Below, in pieces: positions 63,059-64,000 of a DNA stretch of 64,000 bases (position 1 is the stretch's first letter; every line of letters starts with the position of its first letter). The stretch covers positions 8,122,303 through 8,186,302 of the forward strand of contig SSBO01000009.1 in NCBI GenBank assembly GCA_005281725.1, written 5' to 3'. Made by a program: the position numbers and the translations under genes. Origin of the DNA: Wuchereria bancrofti (lineage: Eukaryota; Nematoda; Chromadorea; Rhabditida; Onchocercidae). The notes under the pieces are model-generated. The model had not been told where the DNA came from. It worked only from the letters and a program-made list of their open reading frames with translations, and ran no database searches.

Positions 63059-63130
63059 TAGCAGCGAGTGGTTTCGATCCACCGACCTCTGGGTTATGGG
63101 CCCAGCACGCTTCCACTGCGCCACGCTGCT
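63059..63130 (-). tRNA. Initiator tRNA-Met (CAU)
   Basis: A 72-base cloverleaf on the minus strand. The acceptor stem AGCAGCG pairs with CGCTGCT. The anticodon arm CTGGG-CCCATAA-CCCAG has the three G-C pairs of eukaryotic initiators and C in place of U before the CAU anticodon (+ strand 63096-63098). The T loop is ATCGAAA instead of TTCGAAA, another initiator mark. It delivers the first methionine to the small ribosomal subunit. The acceptor begins with an A-U pair, as in other eukaryotic initiators. No T-run terminator is visible on the transcribed strand until about 62832-62836, over 200 bases downstream. Confidence 0.97.
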
Positions 63131-64000
63131 ACACTAACCGCACTCACATCTCAAAATTAAATTTTTAATAGCTAAAATTAATTACCGTCGATGAAGTTAT
63201 TTATCATTTAAGAAATTACTTGTCACTTAAAAAGTTAATTATCATCTGAGAAGTTAAATAACGTTTAGTATTTGTCTGAGGAGTTAATTACGGTTTTTTT
63301 CATGCTTACAACATTTTTTAAAGTATATAGGAAGTGAAAGAAGCAAATAATTTGAATTGAAATTTGATAACAATTAAGAGTGATTTGTTATATGAATGGA
63401 ATAAATTAATTGTTAACTTAATATCACCTGATTTGGATGATGTTCAATGTGCATACTAGTTGTGGAAGATTGCATGAAATCACACAAATGCATTTTGTAA
63501 CTGTTTTTTTTCCGGAATGAATATATTTGAAAATAAAATTCAGTAAAACATTTTTTTCTGCTGAAACGGAAATAAAAACATTAATCAAATATTAACGATA
63601 AAACAACATTTTTTGTTTCCTTAGTGAAAGTAATATTAATAACGCTTTCATGGAATGCAATAATCCTGTCAAACTTCATATTTAACAATCTTTTCTTAAA
63701 ATTAAAAGAAAAAAAAACTATTTAAATATTTTGAAATATGCTGAAAATTTGAGAATTTATGTTTTAAAATTTTTGCGATATTACTGAAATTAAAATTTAA
63801 TCTTACTGATTCTTCGAAAAATTCAACAATCAGAACACATTTTATTTGCTTATCAAAAACAATTAAACTATTTCATCTTGTTCACTATTTTCTCACACAA
63901 TTATTACCAATTAGTTAGCAATTCTCTAATTATTAAAGGAATACCTGAATTATTAAAGGGGTACTTAAATTATTAGATAGATACCTAATTTATTGGAAGA
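63131..64000. other. AT-rich flank 5' of the initiator tRNA
   Basis: No gene recognised. Short imperfect repeats of an AAGTTAATTATCATCTGAG-like unit occupy about 63186-63292, and another short repeat array starts near 63935 at the window edge. Confidence 0.5.
63935..64000. repeat. Short-unit imperfect tandem repeat, cut by window end
   Basis: About three to four copies of a 20-base unit of the form AATTATTAAAGGRRTACCTR with substitutions. The array reaches the last bases of the window, so its full length is unknown. Confidence 0.7.

Noticed and set aside
1..64000. CRISPR arrays, insertion sequences, bacterial or endosymbiont genes, viral remnants
   Set aside because: No regularly spaced repeats, transposase, integrase or intron-free bacterial-type operon was seen; all real genes have nematode-type introns.

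Overview
The window looks like nuclear DNA of a nematode, most likely a filarial or related spirurid species. It is very AT-rich. Its genes are split into many short exons with GT donors and pyrimidine-rich TTTCAG acceptors. Gene starts often sit just after a TTTCAG-like site suited to spliced-leader trans-splicing, and every recognisable protein has a clear animal orthologue. The species cannot be named from sequence alone. Exon models below were built by hand from reading frame, splice signals and remembered family sequences; every spliced model keeps a continuous frame.

Layout: (1) 1-8520 (+), the 3' part of a beta-heavy spectrin (sma-1-like): spectrin repeats, PH domain and a serine/proline-rich tail. 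(2) 11017-14261 (+), CDC73/parafibromin of the PAF1 complex. (3) 16055-29258 (+), a KIDINS220/ARMS orthologue: ankyrin repeats, KAP P-loop NTPase domain and four membrane segments. (4) 29667-32769 (+), TMEM231, a ciliary transition-zone protein, starting only about 0.4 kb after KIDINS220. (5) 34132-34865 (-), a compact two-exon insulin-like peptide precursor hidden in a long AT-rich gap. (6) 39136-50162 (+), Aquarius (AQR/EMB-4), the intron-binding helicase of the spliceosome, 34 exons. (7) 52231-54870 (-), a six-zinc-finger protein with a start exon of four coding bases. (8) 56651-60176 (+), cytosolic tryptophanyl-tRNA synthetase. (9) 63059-63130 (-), initiator tRNA-Met.

The genes do not form one pathway. 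They are mostly conserved housekeeping and cytoskeletal or membrane genes, with one secreted endocrine peptide. KIDINS220 and TMEM231 could share an operon. The most notable find is the insulin-like gene: signal peptide, B chain, short C-peptide ending in a dibasic site, and A chain, with an eight-cysteine pattern like the C. elegans beta-type insulins and a phase-1 intron in the C-peptide region. Unexplained signals include a perfect 18-bp hairpin in the zinc-finger gene, GC-rich islands at 38.4 and 62.9 kb, a 160-codon hydrophobic ORF at 62 kb, a KMAAS active-site loop in the Trp-tRNA synthetase, and several small duplications in the introns and flanks of that synthetase gene.
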